Below, in pieces: positions 54,041 through 63,321 of a stretch of 64,000 bases of DNA. This DNA is from Terrimesophilobacter sp964651535 (GTDB lineage Bacteria; Actinomycetota; Actinomycetes; Actinomycetales; Microbacteriaceae), in the NCBI GenBank assembly GCA_964651535.1, contig CAZYYE010000002.1:558001-622000 (forward strand). Direction: 5' to 3'. Every line of letters starts with the position of its first letter. The first letter of the stretch is position 1. A program made the position numbers and the translations under genes. The notes beneath the pieces were generated by a model. That model searched no databases. It saw nothing but the letters and a program-made list of their open reading frames with translations, and was not told where the DNA came from.

Positions 54041-54910
54041 ATGGCCGTGCCGGAGCGCCCCCCAGCGCCGATTCCCGCTGAGGCGATGTCCTTCGCGCAG
54101 GATGATGAACTCATCACGGGAGAAGCCGTCGCGCTCAATCTCAGCGCCACCGGATTCGTCCTCCGCGGTGCGGGCGCGATGATCGACTGGATCGTCTACT
54201 TCGGCGTGTGGATTGCCATCGCGATAGCGCTCTCGAGCCCGTGGCTCTCGGTGTTCCTGAGCGGGGCGATGTTCCAGGCGCTCATCGTCGCGACGCTCGT
54301 TCTGTGCATCGTCGTGGTCCCCATGACGGTGGAACTCGCCACGCGCGGCCGCTCCCTCGGCAAACTCGCGATCGGCGCGCGCATCGTCCGGGATGATGGC
54401 GGCGCGATCGGCTTCCGGCACGCGTTCATCCGCGCGATGACGGGCGTGCTCGAAATCTTCGGAACTCTCGGCGGGGTCGCCGCGCTCGTCGCCCTCTTCA
54501 ACGCCCGGTCCAAGCGGCTCGGCGACCTCATCGCAGGCACCTACAGCCAGAACGAGCGGATCTCGCGGTATGTGCCGCCCGTGTTCGGGGTCCCGCTCGA
54601 ACTCGTGGAGTGGTCGCGCACGGCGGATGTCGCAAAGATGCCCGATCGTCTTGCGCGGCGCATCAGCCAGTTCCTCTCTGCGGCGAGCGGCTTCACGCCG
54701 CAATCCCGTGCGGCTGCCGCGCACGCTCTCGCGCTCGAAGCGATGCCTTACGTCTCCCCGATCCCCCACGCGGACCCGGAATTGTTCCTCGCCGCGATCA
54801 GCGCGGTTCGCCGCGAGCGCGAGTACGCAGCCCTCCTCCTCGAGAAGGAACGCTTGACGGCGCTCGCCCCCGCGCTGGATCGGCTCCCGCGCGGATTTCC
54901 CGCGCGCTGA
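54041..54910 (+). CDS. RDD family membrane protein
   Basis: A 289-residue protein. The RDD region (about 30-170) has an Arg-Asp pattern and three hydrophobic helices (GAMIDWIVYFGVWIAIAIAL; TLVLCIVVVPMTVELATRGR; RAMTGVLEIFGTLGG), followed by SKRLGDLIAGT and a soluble helical tail. Transport or envelope function is suggested in the family. ATG 54041; ATG 54086 (MSFAQDDELI) is an alternative start closer to the family core. Confidence 0.88.
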   Translation: MAVPERPPAPIPAEAMSFAQDDELITGEAVALNLSATGFVLRGAGAMIDWIVYFGVWIAIAIALSSPWLSVFLSGAMFQALIVATLVLCIVVVPMTVELATRGRSLGKLAIGARIVRDDGGAIGFRHAFIRAMTGVLEIFGTLGGVAALVALFNARSKRLGDLIAGTYSQNERISRYVPPVFGVPLELVEWSRTADVAKMPDRLARRISQFLSAASGFTPQSRAAAAHALALEAMPYVSPIPHADPELFLAAISAVRREREYAALLLEKERLTALAPALDRLPRGFPAR

Positions 54911-54920
54911 CCTTCGTGGC

Positions 54921-56387
54921 TCAGTAGCGGTAGTGGTCCGGCTTGTACGGCCCATCGACCCGAATGCCCAGGTACGCGGACTGCTCGGGCGTGAGCGTCG
55001 TGAGTTCGACGCCGAGCGCGTCGAGGTGGAGCCGCGCGACCTTCTCGTCGAGTTGCTTGGGGAGCACGTGCACGCCGAGCGGATAGTCCGTGGCGAACAA
55101 CTCGAGTTGCGCGAGCACCTGGTTCGAGAACGAGTTGCTCATGACGAACGAAGGATGCCCCGTCGCGTTTCCCAGGTTCATGAGGCGGCCCTCGGAGAGC
55201 ACGAGCACGCTGCGTCCTGACGGCAGCCTCCACTCGTGCACGTGCGGCTTGATCTCGACCTTCATTGCGCCCTCGAGCGATTCGAGTCCCGCCATATCGA
55301 TCTCGTCGTCGAAGTGCCCGACGTTCGCCACGATCGCCTGGTGCTTCATTCCGAGCACATGGTCGACCGTGATCACGTTCTGGTTGCCCGTCGCCGTGAT
55401 GAAAATATCCGCTTCGCCGACCACGTTTTCGATCCGCGCCACCTGGAAGCCGTCCATCGCCGCCTGCAACGCGTTGATCGGATCGATTTCGCTCACGATC
55501 ACGCGCGCTCCCTGCCCGCGCAGCGCCTCTGCGGCACCCTTGCCGACGTCGCCATAGCCCGCGACAAACGCGACCTTGCCGCCGATCAGCACATCCGTGG
55601 CGCGGTTGAGCCCGTCCGGAAGCGAGTGGCGGATTCCGTACTTGTTGTCGAACTTCGACTTCGTCACGGAGTCGTTCACGTTGATCGCAGGGAACAGGAG
55701 CTCTCCGGCCTTTTCGAGCTCGTACAGCCGGTGGACTCCCGTCGTGGTTTCCTCCGTGACGCCACGGATTCCGGCGGCGACGTTCGTCCAGCGGTCGGGG
55801 GAGTTCGCGAGCGATGCGCGCAAGGTGTCCAGGATGACCCGCCATTCGTGGCTGTCGCCCGCGGCATTCTCCGGCACTGCGCCGGCGAGTTCGAACTCGC
55901 GGCCCTTGTGGACGAGAAGCGTCGCGTCCCCGCCGTCGTCGAGGATCATGTTCGGGCCGCGCCAGTCAGCGCCCGCCGCTTCGGCCTCTGCGCTCCAGTC
56001 GAAGATTTGCGATGTCGCCCACCAGTACTCCTCCAGCGTTTCGCCCTTCCATGCGAACACGGGAACCCCAGCGGGAGAGGAGACAGTTCCCGTCGGCCCG
56101 ACGGCGACGGCCGCGGCCGCGTCATCCTGCGTGGAGAAAATGTTGCAGCTCGCCCAGCGCACGCGCGCGCCGAGCGCGACGAGCGTCTCGATGAGCACGG
56201 CGGTCTGGACGGTCATGTGCAGGCTGCCCGCGATGCGCGCGCCGGTGAGGGGCTTGGCGGCACCGAACTCTTCGCGGAGCGCCATGAGCCCCGGCATCTC
56301 ATGCTCGGCGAGCCGAATCTGGTGTCGCCCGGCCTCCGCGAGCGAAAGGTCGGCAACTTTGAATGGCACAGCGGTAAACACGGTCAT
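54921..56387 (-). CDS. ahcY: S-adenosylhomocysteine hydrolase
   Basis: A 488-residue NAD-dependent enzyme that splits S-adenosylhomocysteine into adenosine and homocysteine, recycling the methylation cycle. NAD-binding segment GKVAFVAGYGDVGKGAAEAL, the substrate-domain AGSLHMTVQTAVLIETL, and the C-terminal end KPDHYRY with the conserved Lys and Tyr are present. I start it at ATG 56387, which follows GGGGGG; ATGs at 56411 and 56414 are possible but lie in the hairpin leader. It follows the phosphomannomutase gene by 53 bp. Confidence 0.96.
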   Translation of the reverse strand: MTVFTAVPFKVADLSLAEAGRHQIRLAEHEMPGLMALREEFGAAKPLTGARIAGSLHMTVQTAVLIETLVALGARVRWASCNIFSTQDDAAAAVAVGPTGTVSSPAGVPVFAWKGETLEEYWWATSQIFDWSAEAEAAGADWRGPNMILDDGGDATLLVHKGREFELAGAVPENAAGDSHEWRVILDTLRASLANSPDRWTNVAAGIRGVTEETTTGVHRLYELEKAGELLFPAINVNDSVTKSKFDNKYGIRHSLPDGLNRATDVLIGGKVAFVAGYGDVGKGAAEALRGQGARVIVSEIDPINALQAAMDGFQVARIENVVGEADIFITATGNQNVITVDHVLGMKHQAIVANVGHFDDEIDMAGLESLEGAMKVEIKPHVHEWRLPSGRSVLVLSEGRLMNLGNATGHPSFVMSNSFSNQVLAQLELFATDYPLGVHVLPKQLDEKVARLHLDALGVELTTLTPEQSAYLGIRVDGPYKPDHYRY

Positions 56388-56400
56388 CCCCCCATTCTCT

Positions 56401-56444
56401 CTGACTTTCATCATTCAGGAGGTGGTGTGAATGATGAAAGTCAG
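56401..56444 (-). promoter_or_regulatory. Perfect 17-bp hairpin between phosphomannomutase and ahcY genes
   Basis: CTGACTTTCATCATTCA at 56401-56417 and its exact complement at 56428-56444 enclose a 10-nt loop. On the transcribed (minus) strand the loop reads CACCACCTCC, containing ACCTCC like the 16S 3' end. The upstream gene's TGA stop lies within the 5' arm, and the ahcY ribosome site GGGGGG is 13 bp beyond the 3' arm. No T run follows, so an ordinary intrinsic terminator is unlikely. Confidence 0.6.
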
Positions 56445-57841
56445 GGGGTGCGGATGAGCGAGAGCACGTGGTCGCGGATCCGCTCCATGTCGGCGGTCTC
56501 ACCTGCCTCGACGTTCAGGCGCAGCAGCGGCTCGGTGTTGGACGGGCGAACGTTGAACCACCAGAACACGCCATCCGTATTGCCGCTCACGGTGAGGCCG
56601 TCGAGCTCATCCAGGTCGAACGCTGCATACGCCTTCACAATGCGGGCGTAGGCCGCGGGGATGTCGGTCACGGTCGAATTCAGTTCCCCGCTCGCCGCGT
56701 ACGGCGTGTACCGAGCGGCAAGCTCCGAGAGCGGGCGGTCCTGGTGGCCGAACTGGGCGATGAGGTGCATGGCCGCGAGCATCCCGTTGTCGGCGCCCCA
56801 GAAGTCCCGAAAGTAGTAGTGCGCCGAGTGCTCTCCCCCGAACACCGCGCCGGTCGAGGCCATTTCATCCTTGATGAGCGAATGCCCGACGCGCGTGCGC
56901 ACGGGGATGGCGCCGGCCGCACGGATCGTTTCCGGCACGATGCGGGACGTGATGAGGTTGTGGATGACGTACACGGGCCCGTCGCCCGCGCGCGCAATCT
57001 CGCGCATGGCGACGACGGCGGCAACCGCGGAAGGGCTCATCGGGTTGCCATTCTCGTCGATCACGAAGCACCGGTCCGCATCGCCGTCGAACGCGAGGCC
57101 GAGGTCCGCCTTGTGCTCGACGACCGCGCGCTGCAGGTCGACGAGGTTCGCAGGTTCCAGCGGGTTCGCCTCGTGGTTGGGAAACGTTCCGTCCAGCTCG
57201 AAGTACAAAGGGATCACCTCGAGGGGCAGCGCCGGCAGCCCGGCGCTCGTGCCGAGCACGGCGGGCACGGTCAGTCCGCCCATGCCGTTGCCGGCATCCA
57301 CGACGACGCGCAGCGGCCGGATGCCGGTGAGGTCGACGAGCTCGCGGAGATACGCCGCATAGTCGAGGAGCACATCCTGTTCCCGGTATGTTCCCTGCAC
57401 GGCGACCTTCTCAATTCCGCCGGCGAGGTACTCGGTCGCTTTGTCCCGGATCGCGGCGAGTCCCGTGTCGAGGCTGATCCCCCGTGCACCGGCGCGACTC
57501 AGCTTGATTCCGTTGTAGGCGGCCGGGTTGTGGCTGGCCGTGAACATCGCGGCGGGCGCGTGCATGCTGCCTGAGGCGAAGTAGCTCTGGTCGGTCGAAC
57601 ACAGTCCGATCGCGACGACGTTTCCACCCCTGGCCTGCACGCCGGCGGCGAACGCCGCGGCGAATCCGGGGGACGAGTCGCGCATGTCGTGACCGATGAT
57701 GACGTCTCCGCCCGCGCCCTGGACTTCGTCGACGAACGCCGCGCCGATCGCCGCGACGACCTCATCCGTGAGCTGTGTGCCGACGAGGCCACGCACATCG
57801 TAAGTCTTGATGAAGGCGCCCAGGTCGGGTCTAGAGCTCAT
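56441..57841 (-). CDS. manB: Phosphomannomutase/phosphoglucomutase
   Basis: A 466-residue alpha-D-phosphohexomutase converting mannose 6-phosphate to mannose 1-phosphate (precursor of GDP-mannose), with possible glucose activity. The phosphoserine loop is TASHNPAAYNG, the metal loop is DGDADRCF, and GEHSAHYYFRD marks the sugar-specificity loop. The start overlaps the DUF3499 stop by 11 bp, so the two are coupled. The order PMM - DUF3499 - metallopeptidase-like matches Rv3257c-Rv3259. Confidence 0.94.
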   Translation of the reverse strand: MSSRPDLGAFIKTYDVRGLVGTQLTDEVVAAIGAAFVDEVQGAGGDVIIGHDMRDSSPGFAAAFAAGVQARGGNVVAIGLCSTDQSYFASGSMHAPAAMFTASHNPAAYNGIKLSRAGARGISLDTGLAAIRDKATEYLAGGIEKVAVQGTYREQDVLLDYAAYLRELVDLTGIRPLRVVVDAGNGMGGLTVPAVLGTSAGLPALPLEVIPLYFELDGTFPNHEANPLEPANLVDLQRAVVEHKADLGLAFDGDADRCFVIDENGNPMSPSAVAAVVAMREIARAGDGPVYVIHNLITSRIVPETIRAAGAIPVRTRVGHSLIKDEMASTGAVFGGEHSAHYYFRDFWGADNGMLAAMHLIAQFGHQDRPLSELAARYTPYAASGELNSTVTDIPAAYARIVKAYAAFDLDELDGLTVSGNTDGVFWWFNVRPSNTEPLLRLNVEAGETADMERIRDHVLSLIRTP

Positions 57842-58043
57842 TCTCCAATGCTACGTGACGAAGAACCTGCCATCCCCGCGGGGCGGAGAGGCGTTCGGAG
57901 TGCACGGCGCACAGGTCGTAGGAGTGCGGCTCCTGGCGGGTGCTGAGGGGCCCGAGCACGGCCATCGAGTCGGCGTAGACGTAGGTGAGTGTCGATACCG
58001 CGTCGCGGACACACGAGACTTTGCTGCACAACCGATCGTCCAT
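57831..58043 (-). CDS. DUF3499 zinc-ribbon-like protein
   Basis: A 70-residue protein with LCSKVSCVRDAVSTLTYVYA and YDLCAVHSERLSAPRGW; two Cys before and a CxxH after suggest a zinc ribbon. It matches DUF3499 (Rv3258c-like) in length and position. ATG 58043 has GGGAG 8 bp upstream; the frame to 58079 adds an unsupported head. It overlaps the phosphomannomutase start. Function unknown. Confidence 0.88.
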   Translation of the reverse strand: MDDRLCSKVSCVRDAVSTLTYVYADSMAVLGPLSTRQEPHSYDLCAVHSERLSAPRGWQVLRHVALENEL

Positions 58044-58105
58044 CGTGCTCCCACTGTAGCGATGGCGCGCGAGCCTCACGCAGAACCGCGCCGTACAATG
58101 GCGCC

Positions 58106-58549
58106 ATGGCTAAGAGTTCCCGCGGGCAGGTTCGCGGGTCTTCGCGCACCGCAGGTCGGGACCGTCACGGTCGCGGCATCCGCGCTTCGGTGACCGGCCC
58201 GAGGCTCCCCCGCCTCCACACCCGCGTGGACCTCTTCGCGTCGACGGTTGCCGCGACGGCGGAGTATCTGAAAGGCATCTGGCCGAACGAGCTCGCCCAC
58301 TTGCGCGTGGAGATCGCCGGTCTTCCGACGACCGTGTCGGAGGGCAGCCGCGTGAGGCGCTGGCTGGTCATCCCGGAGGAAAAGCGCATCGTCCTGTTCC
58401 GGCTTCCGATCGAGCGGCTCGCGAGACTGCACCGCAACGACGACCTGCACCGGCGAATGATGATCGAAGGATGCGTGTTCCGTGCCGTCGCGGAGCTGCT
58501 CGGCAAGGACCCGTGGGATCTCGCCCCAGAGCGGTTCCGGCACTTCTAA
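58106..58549 (+). CDS. Metallopeptidase-fold family protein (Rv3259-like)
   Basis: A 147-residue protein resembling the small zincin-like family next to DUF3499 genes: RLPRLHTRVDLFASTVAATA, VVIPEEKRIVLFRLPIERL-like strands, and a final helix MMIEGCVFRAVAELLGKDP. The HExxH metal motif expected of an active zincin is not visible at that helix, so it may be an inactive or diverged member. ATG 58106, divergent from DUF3499 (62 bp). Confidence 0.7.
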   Translation: MAKSSRGQVRGSSRTAGRDRHGRGIRASVTGPRLPRLHTRVDLFASTVAATAEYLKGIWPNELAHLRVEIAGLPTTVSEGSRVRRWLVIPEEKRIVLFRLPIERLARLHRNDDLHRRMMIEGCVFRAVAELLGKDPWDLAPERFRHF

Positions 58550-60048
58550 CCGAATCGGTAGTACACCGTCACGGGCTGGGAGAGCCGTTCCGGCGGGCTC
58601 ACCGCGAACCCGGCGAGGCGCCCGTCGCCCTGATAGCTCACCGCGGCTCGCAGTGACGTGAAACCGCTGAGCGTGTAAGTGCGGTCGCCCACGACGGGAA
58701 GCACAACCGCTCGCCCCGCTTCGACCGTCACGGTTGTCCCTGCGCCCTCGTTCGCGGCAATCGTGACGATCGCGTCGGTCGTCGTCGTATTCGCCACGTG
58801 AAGCTGGGGGGACTCGCCGCTCGCGACGCTCACGAGCGCCACTCCATCCAATTCGGGCGCCGCTGCGAACCAGGCGAAATCCGTCGAGGTCACGACCGGA
58901 TCGACCCCGGTGTCGCCCTCCGCCGCCGGTTCCGATTCGAGCGTCACCGTCGACGTTCTGGCCGCAACCACGGCGGGCATGTCGCTCGTGACGGTGAGAG
59001 TCCACGTGCCCTCCGCGAAGTCGCCGAGCGGCACGTCGGTGACGACGCCGGCGTCGACGGACAGTTCGGATGATGCCGGAGTCAGGGACTCGTCTTCCGG
59101 CACGGCGAGCACCGTCACGGTCGTGCTGCCGGTTCCCGGGACGAATACCCTCAAAACGCCCGCGGCATCCCCGTACCCGCTGAGGCCGCCCGCTGCGTCG
59201 ACGGATTCCGGCGACGCGATGACGACTCCCGGTATCACGCTCACTTTCGATGGCGGCGTGGTCGCACCGACGACGTCCACTCCGCCGGGCGTCAGCGTTC
59301 GGATGATGGACGATTGCAGGCTCGCGGCGACCTGACCACCCGTGCTCGCCACGTGAATCACGGGGCTCGCGATGCCGGGGGCGAATCCCGCGAGGGACAG
59401 TATCCGCTGGCCGCCGGGAGGCACGACGATGCCCTCCGTCCCCGTCGTTTCAACGGGGCCGCTTTCGGAGAAGATCTGGAGGCTCACGGTCGAGGCCACT
59501 TTGCTCGGGTTGTTCAGGGAGAGCAGGGTGGTCCGGCCGGTGGTCGTCGAACCGCCGACGAGCCATGTGCTCGAGGTCGCCTTCGCGCACTCGCTCGCGG
59601 CGAAACCGACGTACTCGTTGTCGTCGACGTACTGCGACTGGCTTCCGGCGAGGATTCCGGCGGCGGTGCCGGCGAGCCCGGGTTCGAGGATGAGGCGCTG
59701 CGACGGGGTGTTGGACGCGTTGTCCGTCGCGCTCATGTCTTCGAGGCGCGGCGTTCCCTCGGTCGCGGCGCTCGTGACGTCGGGTGACCCGACGGAAATC
59801 GCGGTGGTCGCATCCTGGCCGGTTTCGTCGCCGAGCCTCAGGATCGGGCCGGCGCAGATTCGTTGCTGGGTTGACGCGACGGGCGTGACCACGAGGAAGT
59901 CCGGTCCGGTGCCGTGCAGAGGGAGGGGAAGCCACGTCGCAGCGGCGACGGCCACGATGGCAATGCCGATGCCGAACAGGCCCAGGACTCCTCGAGCTCC
60001 TGCGATCGCGAACTTACGCACGCCCGTGACGCGTTTCGGTTCAGTCAT
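58546..60048 (-). CDS. DUF5719 family exported protein
   Basis: A 500-residue protein with a short basic N-terminus, one transmembrane/signal helix (about 15-40, GVLGLFGIGIAIVAVAAATW) and a long outside part of beta repeats rich in Thr/Ser/Val (IVVPPGGQRILSLAGF, VRVFVPGTGSTTVTV). It belongs to the family encoded beside the large glycosyltransferase in Microbacteriaceae. I choose ATG 60048 (AGGA 5 bp upstream); ATG 60054 is close. It overlaps the glycosyltransferase end by 8 bp. Confidence 0.83.
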   Translation of the reverse strand: MTEPKRVTGVRKFAIAGARGVLGLFGIGIAIVAVAAATWLPLPLHGTGPDFLVVTPVASTQQRICAGPILRLGDETGQDATTAISVGSPDVTSAATEGTPRLEDMSATDNASNTPSQRLILEPGLAGTAAGILAGSQSQYVDDNEYVGFAASECAKATSSTWLVGGSTTTGRTTLLSLNNPSKVASTVSLQIFSESGPVETTGTEGIVVPPGGQRILSLAGFAPGIASPVIHVASTGGQVAASLQSSIIRTLTPGGVDVVGATTPPSKVSVIPGVVIASPESVDAAGGLSGYGDAAGVLRVFVPGTGSTTVTVLAVPEDESLTPASSELSVDAGVVTDVPLGDFAEGTWTLTVTSDMPAVVAARTSTVTLESEPAAEGDTGVDPVVTSTDFAWFAAAPELDGVALVSVASGESPQLHVANTTTTDAIVTIAANEGAGTTVTVEAGRAVVLPVVGDRTYTLSGFTSLRAAVSYQGDGRLAGFAVSPPERLSQPVTVYYRFG

Positions 60049-62896
60049 GGTCATCCTCGTCGAATGTGTCGGCTGGCTCTCCTGCGATTTTCGCGGCGGG
60101 CCGGCGGCGGCGCCCTCGCCCGCCGATCGGTATGGCGAGGAGGAGCGTCACGCCGAACACGATCCCGAGCGCAACGAGGTACCAATGCCCGAGCTGCGTT
60201 TCCGTATTGCCAGGATGCGCGGGCGCCGGGTCGATCGCGCCGCCGTATCGCCACAGCAGCCCGTTGGCCGTGGAACCCACCGGATTCAGGGTCTCGTTGC
60301 CGCCGAGCGCTTCGAGGGTCGCCCGGTAGGTGGGGTCGGATTCGTCGCCTGGGCCGAGGAGCACGAACGACACCCGCAGCGACGCGAGGGCCGACTCGAA
60401 GTCGTATCCGCTGCGCGAAGCGAGGTTTCCCGCGAGGGTCGCGAGCCTGACGTCGGCGTCATTCGCCTCGCGTTTCGTGCTCACGATCGTCGACTGTTCG
60501 TCGAGGGTTGCGCCGCGGCCGCGTTCGAGGCCGGCGGAGACGCCTGCGCGCCCGAGGGACGTGATCACGACGGTTCCCACGTCACTGGAGTTTCTCGCCT
60601 CCGCCGTGACGAGCGCGGGCATGATGCGCCCGTTCGACGGGCCGACGTGCGCGGTGCCGAGGACCATTGCGCCCAGAAGGGGGATGGCGAGGGCCGTCGC
60701 CGAGAGCGCCGCGAGCACGGAAACCGGTGTTCTCATCGGTCCGAGCGCGTCGAGCGCTGCGAGCGCCGCGGAAACCAGCCCGAGCCAGAACAGGCTCACT
60801 CCGGGTCCCGCCCAGACCGTGACGGGGTCGGCTCCGACGGCTCCGACCTGAATCGTGTGGGCGAGCACTGCTGTTGCGAATCCGAGCAATGCCACGAACA
60901 GTGAGGGTACGGCCCGCCTGGAACCAGGCAGGAACAGCGAGAGGACGGCGAGCACGGCGAGGGGCGCGAACAGCGCGATGACGAGGATCGGCACAGAATA
61001 TCCGGGCAGGGAGAATCCGGCGAGCGCGGGGATCCACCCGTGGAGCGTGCCTGAGGCGTCGCCGAGCGCGAGGCGCCAGCCCGATGCGGTCGGCTCGACG
61101 ACGGGAACTCCCGGATCGGCAAACAGGCCGAACGGGTTTCCAGCCAGGATCTGCTGCACGATGAGCGGTGCGAACAGCGCAAGAGCGGGAACCGGGATCC
61201 CGAGCGTGCGATGAATCCTGGTCGGCCTGGCGATCAGCAGCACGGCGAAGAGGACGAGGAGTGCGGGAACGAGGGAGGGTGCCGACGCGGCAACCCCCGC
61301 GAAGAGCAGCGCCGCCGCAGCGCCGGAAGCCCAGGAGCGTGCGGCGCCGAGCGCGGCGAGGAAGAGCCACGGGAGCAGGATGTGCGCGATGAGGCCGCCC
61401 AGATGTCCCCCGGAAAGCGAGGAGAGGAGAGGGGGCGCGAACGCCCATAGGACTGCGGCGAGCGTTGGCATCCACGGATTGCGGCTCACGCTTCTCGCCG
61501 CGAACCACGCGCCGAGGGCGGACAGCGGGAGCGCAAGCAGGTAAAGGAGCACGATCGACAGGCTCGGATTCCAGAACGTGAGGGAGCCGAGAACGGCGAG
61601 TACGGCGGCGAACGGGTCGGACGCGCCGAAAATCCCGGTCCCGACGGAGCGCCACCCGATTCCGATGTGCGCCCACAGCGCGCCGATGCTGTCGGATAGG
61701 GGGCGCAGGCCCCCGCCGCTGACGGCGTTCGCGCCGACGAGAGCGCCGTAGGCAAGCACTCCCGCGATCCCCACGAGCAGGACGACCCACATGCCGCCGT
61801 TCGCGACGAATCCGGCGCGGGGCGGTCTAGGCGCAGACCCCGCGGGGGCGGCGTCGACCCCGGCGTGTTCGGCTTCCCTGGCCTGCGCTCGCAGTTCGCG
61901 GACTTCGGCGGTCGGCATTCTCAGCGCGGCGATCGCATTCCACCCGACAGTGCGGTTCCGTGAAAGGTTGCGGCGCGCTGCGGGGATCCCGCCCGCGAAC
62001 GCTGTGCCGAGAGCCGCGCTCAGTTCTCCGCCGATTGCTCCTGGCCGCTTCCCGATCAGGTCGCCGACGGACCTGATGACGGCGAGGGGGCCGAGCGACA
62101 ACCAGTGGAGCCACAGGGCCCACGCCGGCGAATACACGAGGCGGCGGCGGAGCTGAGCGGCGCGGGCGATCCTAAATGTGCGCGCCGGCGAGGAGGACTT
62201 CCTTCCGAAGACTTCCGGCCCTCCCGCGCTTGCGACCCGCGCTTCGGGGACGAGGACCACGCGATGCCCGGCGAGTCGCGAACGCACGGAGAAGTCCAGT
62301 GCGGCGTCGATGCTCGGAAGGCCGGGGTCGAATCCGCCGAGTTGCTCCCAGAGCGAGCGCCGCACGAGCATTCCGGCCGCGGAGACGCCGAGGACGTCAT
62401 CCCTCGTGTCGTGCTGGGCCTGGTCGAGTTCGCCGTTGACGAGGGACACGCTCGCACCGAATCGGGTCAGGGTGTGCCCGAACTCCGTGATCCAGTTCGG
62501 ATCGTCGATGCTCATGAGTTTCGGCCCGGCGACAGCGACCGACGGCGCGCGCTCGACGGCGCCGAGGAGCTGTTCGAGCGCGTCGGGCGCCGGGGCATTG
62601 TCGTGGCCGAGGAGCCACAGCCATTCGTTCGCGCTCTCCGCCGCCGGCGCATACTGTGCGGCGTGGGCGACGGCGCCGCCGAAGGACGTGCCGTCCCGAA
62701 CGGTGAGCAGGTGCGTGGGTCCGAAGGCCGACAGAACGGCCTCCGACCCGTCGGCGGATGACACGTCGACGGCAATCGTCACGTCCGGTCGCCTGGACTG
62801 CGCGGACAGCGCGTCGAGGGTCCGCTGCAAATGGGCGCGCCCATGGCGGGCGACGAGAATCGCAGTGACCCTGGGGTGCATCGACCTGGGCTGCAT
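60041..62896 (-). CDS. Large membrane glycosyltransferase, family 2
   Basis: A 951-residue protein. Residues 1 to about 260 are a GT2 domain (VTAILVARHGRAHLQRTLDA, WLWLLGHDNAPAPDALEQLL, GFDPGLPSIDAALDFSVRS). The rest is a membrane part with about 13 helices and outside loops, ending in a basic cytoplasmic tail. It probably adds sugar to an envelope polymer or lipid carrier. ATG 62896 or 62881 (MHPRVTAIL); the frame to 63232 lies within whiB2. It follows whiB2 by 10 bp on the same strand. Confidence 0.85.
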   Translation of the reverse strand: MQPRSMHPRVTAILVARHGRAHLQRTLDALSAQSRRPDVTIAVDVSSADGSEAVLSAFGPTHLLTVRDGTSFGGAVAHAAQYAPAAESANEWLWLLGHDNAPAPDALEQLLGAVERAPSVAVAGPKLMSIDDPNWITEFGHTLTRFGASVSLVNGELDQAQHDTRDDVLGVSAAGMLVRRSLWEQLGGFDPGLPSIDAALDFSVRSRLAGHRVVLVPEARVASAGGPEVFGRKSSSPARTFRIARAAQLRRRLVYSPAWALWLHWLSLGPLAVIRSVGDLIGKRPGAIGGELSAALGTAFAGGIPAARRNLSRNRTVGWNAIAALRMPTAEVRELRAQAREAEHAGVDAAPAGSAPRPPRAGFVANGGMWVVLLVGIAGVLAYGALVGANAVSGGGLRPLSDSIGALWAHIGIGWRSVGTGIFGASDPFAAVLAVLGSLTFWNPSLSIVLLYLLALPLSALGAWFAARSVSRNPWMPTLAAVLWAFAPPLLSSLSGGHLGGLIAHILLPWLFLAALGAARSWASGAAAALLFAGVAASAPSLVPALLVLFAVLLIARPTRIHRTLGIPVPALALFAPLIVQQILAGNPFGLFADPGVPVVEPTASGWRLALGDASGTLHGWIPALAGFSLPGYSVPILVIALFAPLAVLAVLSLFLPGSRRAVPSLFVALLGFATAVLAHTIQVGAVGADPVTVWAGPGVSLFWLGLVSAALAALDALGPMRTPVSVLAALSATALAIPLLGAMVLGTAHVGPSNGRIMPALVTAEARNSSDVGTVVITSLGRAGVSAGLERGRGATLDEQSTIVSTKREANDADVRLATLAGNLASRSGYDFESALASLRVSFVLLGPGDESDPTYRATLEALGGNETLNPVGSTANGLLWRYGGAIDPAPAHPGNTETQLGHWYLVALGIVFGVTLLLAIPIGGRGRRRRPAAKIAGEPADTFDEDDHD

Positions 62897-62906
62897 TAAT
62901 GACAAG

Positions 62907-63227
62907 TTACGCGTGCTTGCGCAGCTTGCGGCGTTCCCTCTCGGAGAGTCCGCCCCAAATCCCGAATCGTTCATCGTTTTGCAGCGCGTATTCGAGGCAC
63001 TGGGCCCGAACTTCGCAACTCGTGCAGATCTTCTTCGCGTCGCGCGTCGAGCCGCCCTTTTCGGGGAAGAACGCCTCGGGGTCGGTCTGCGCGCACAGTG
63101 CATCCGACTGCCAGGCGAGCGCGTTGTCTTCGTCGTCGACGGGCCTGCGCACTCCGGGTACGCCGAGTTTGACCGGATCGACAAACCAGTTGTCGGGTAC
63201 TCCGTGGCCATGATCTGTGATCGCCAT
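62907..63227 (-). CDS. whiB2: WhiB2-like iron-sulphur regulator
   Basis: A 106-residue WhiB protein. The four cluster cysteines C45, C68, C71 and C77 (SDALCAQTDP; CTSCEVRAQC), then GIWGGLSERERRKLRKHA. The position next to the GT2/DUF5719/Rv3259/DUF3499/PMM group matches mycobacterial whiB2 (WhmD), needed for septation. ATG 63227 has GGGGAGG 7 bp upstream, which decides against the longer frame to 63308. Confidence 0.92.
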   Translation of the reverse strand: MAITDHGHGVPDNWFVDPVKLGVPGVRRPVDDEDNALAWQSDALCAQTDPEAFFPEKGGSTRDAKKICTSCEVRAQCLEYALQNDERFGIWGGLSERERRKLRKHA

Positions 63228-63321
63228 AGCACATCCTCCCCTGTCCGGCCTCGTTGACGTGCGCGAGTTGCTATCGCTAATTACACCCTTGTAGTTCGCT
63301 GAGGTCAAGTCGCAAAGGATA

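Noticed and set aside
56387..56444. SAH riboswitch upstream of ahcY
   Set aside because: Only one simple stem-loop is visible; the multi-stem core of known SAH riboswitches is not.
60041..63232. Glycosyltransferase starting at 63232
   Set aside because: The first 112 codons lie antisense-free inside whiB2 on the same strand in another frame and lack GT2 features; starts at 62896 or 62881 fit the family.
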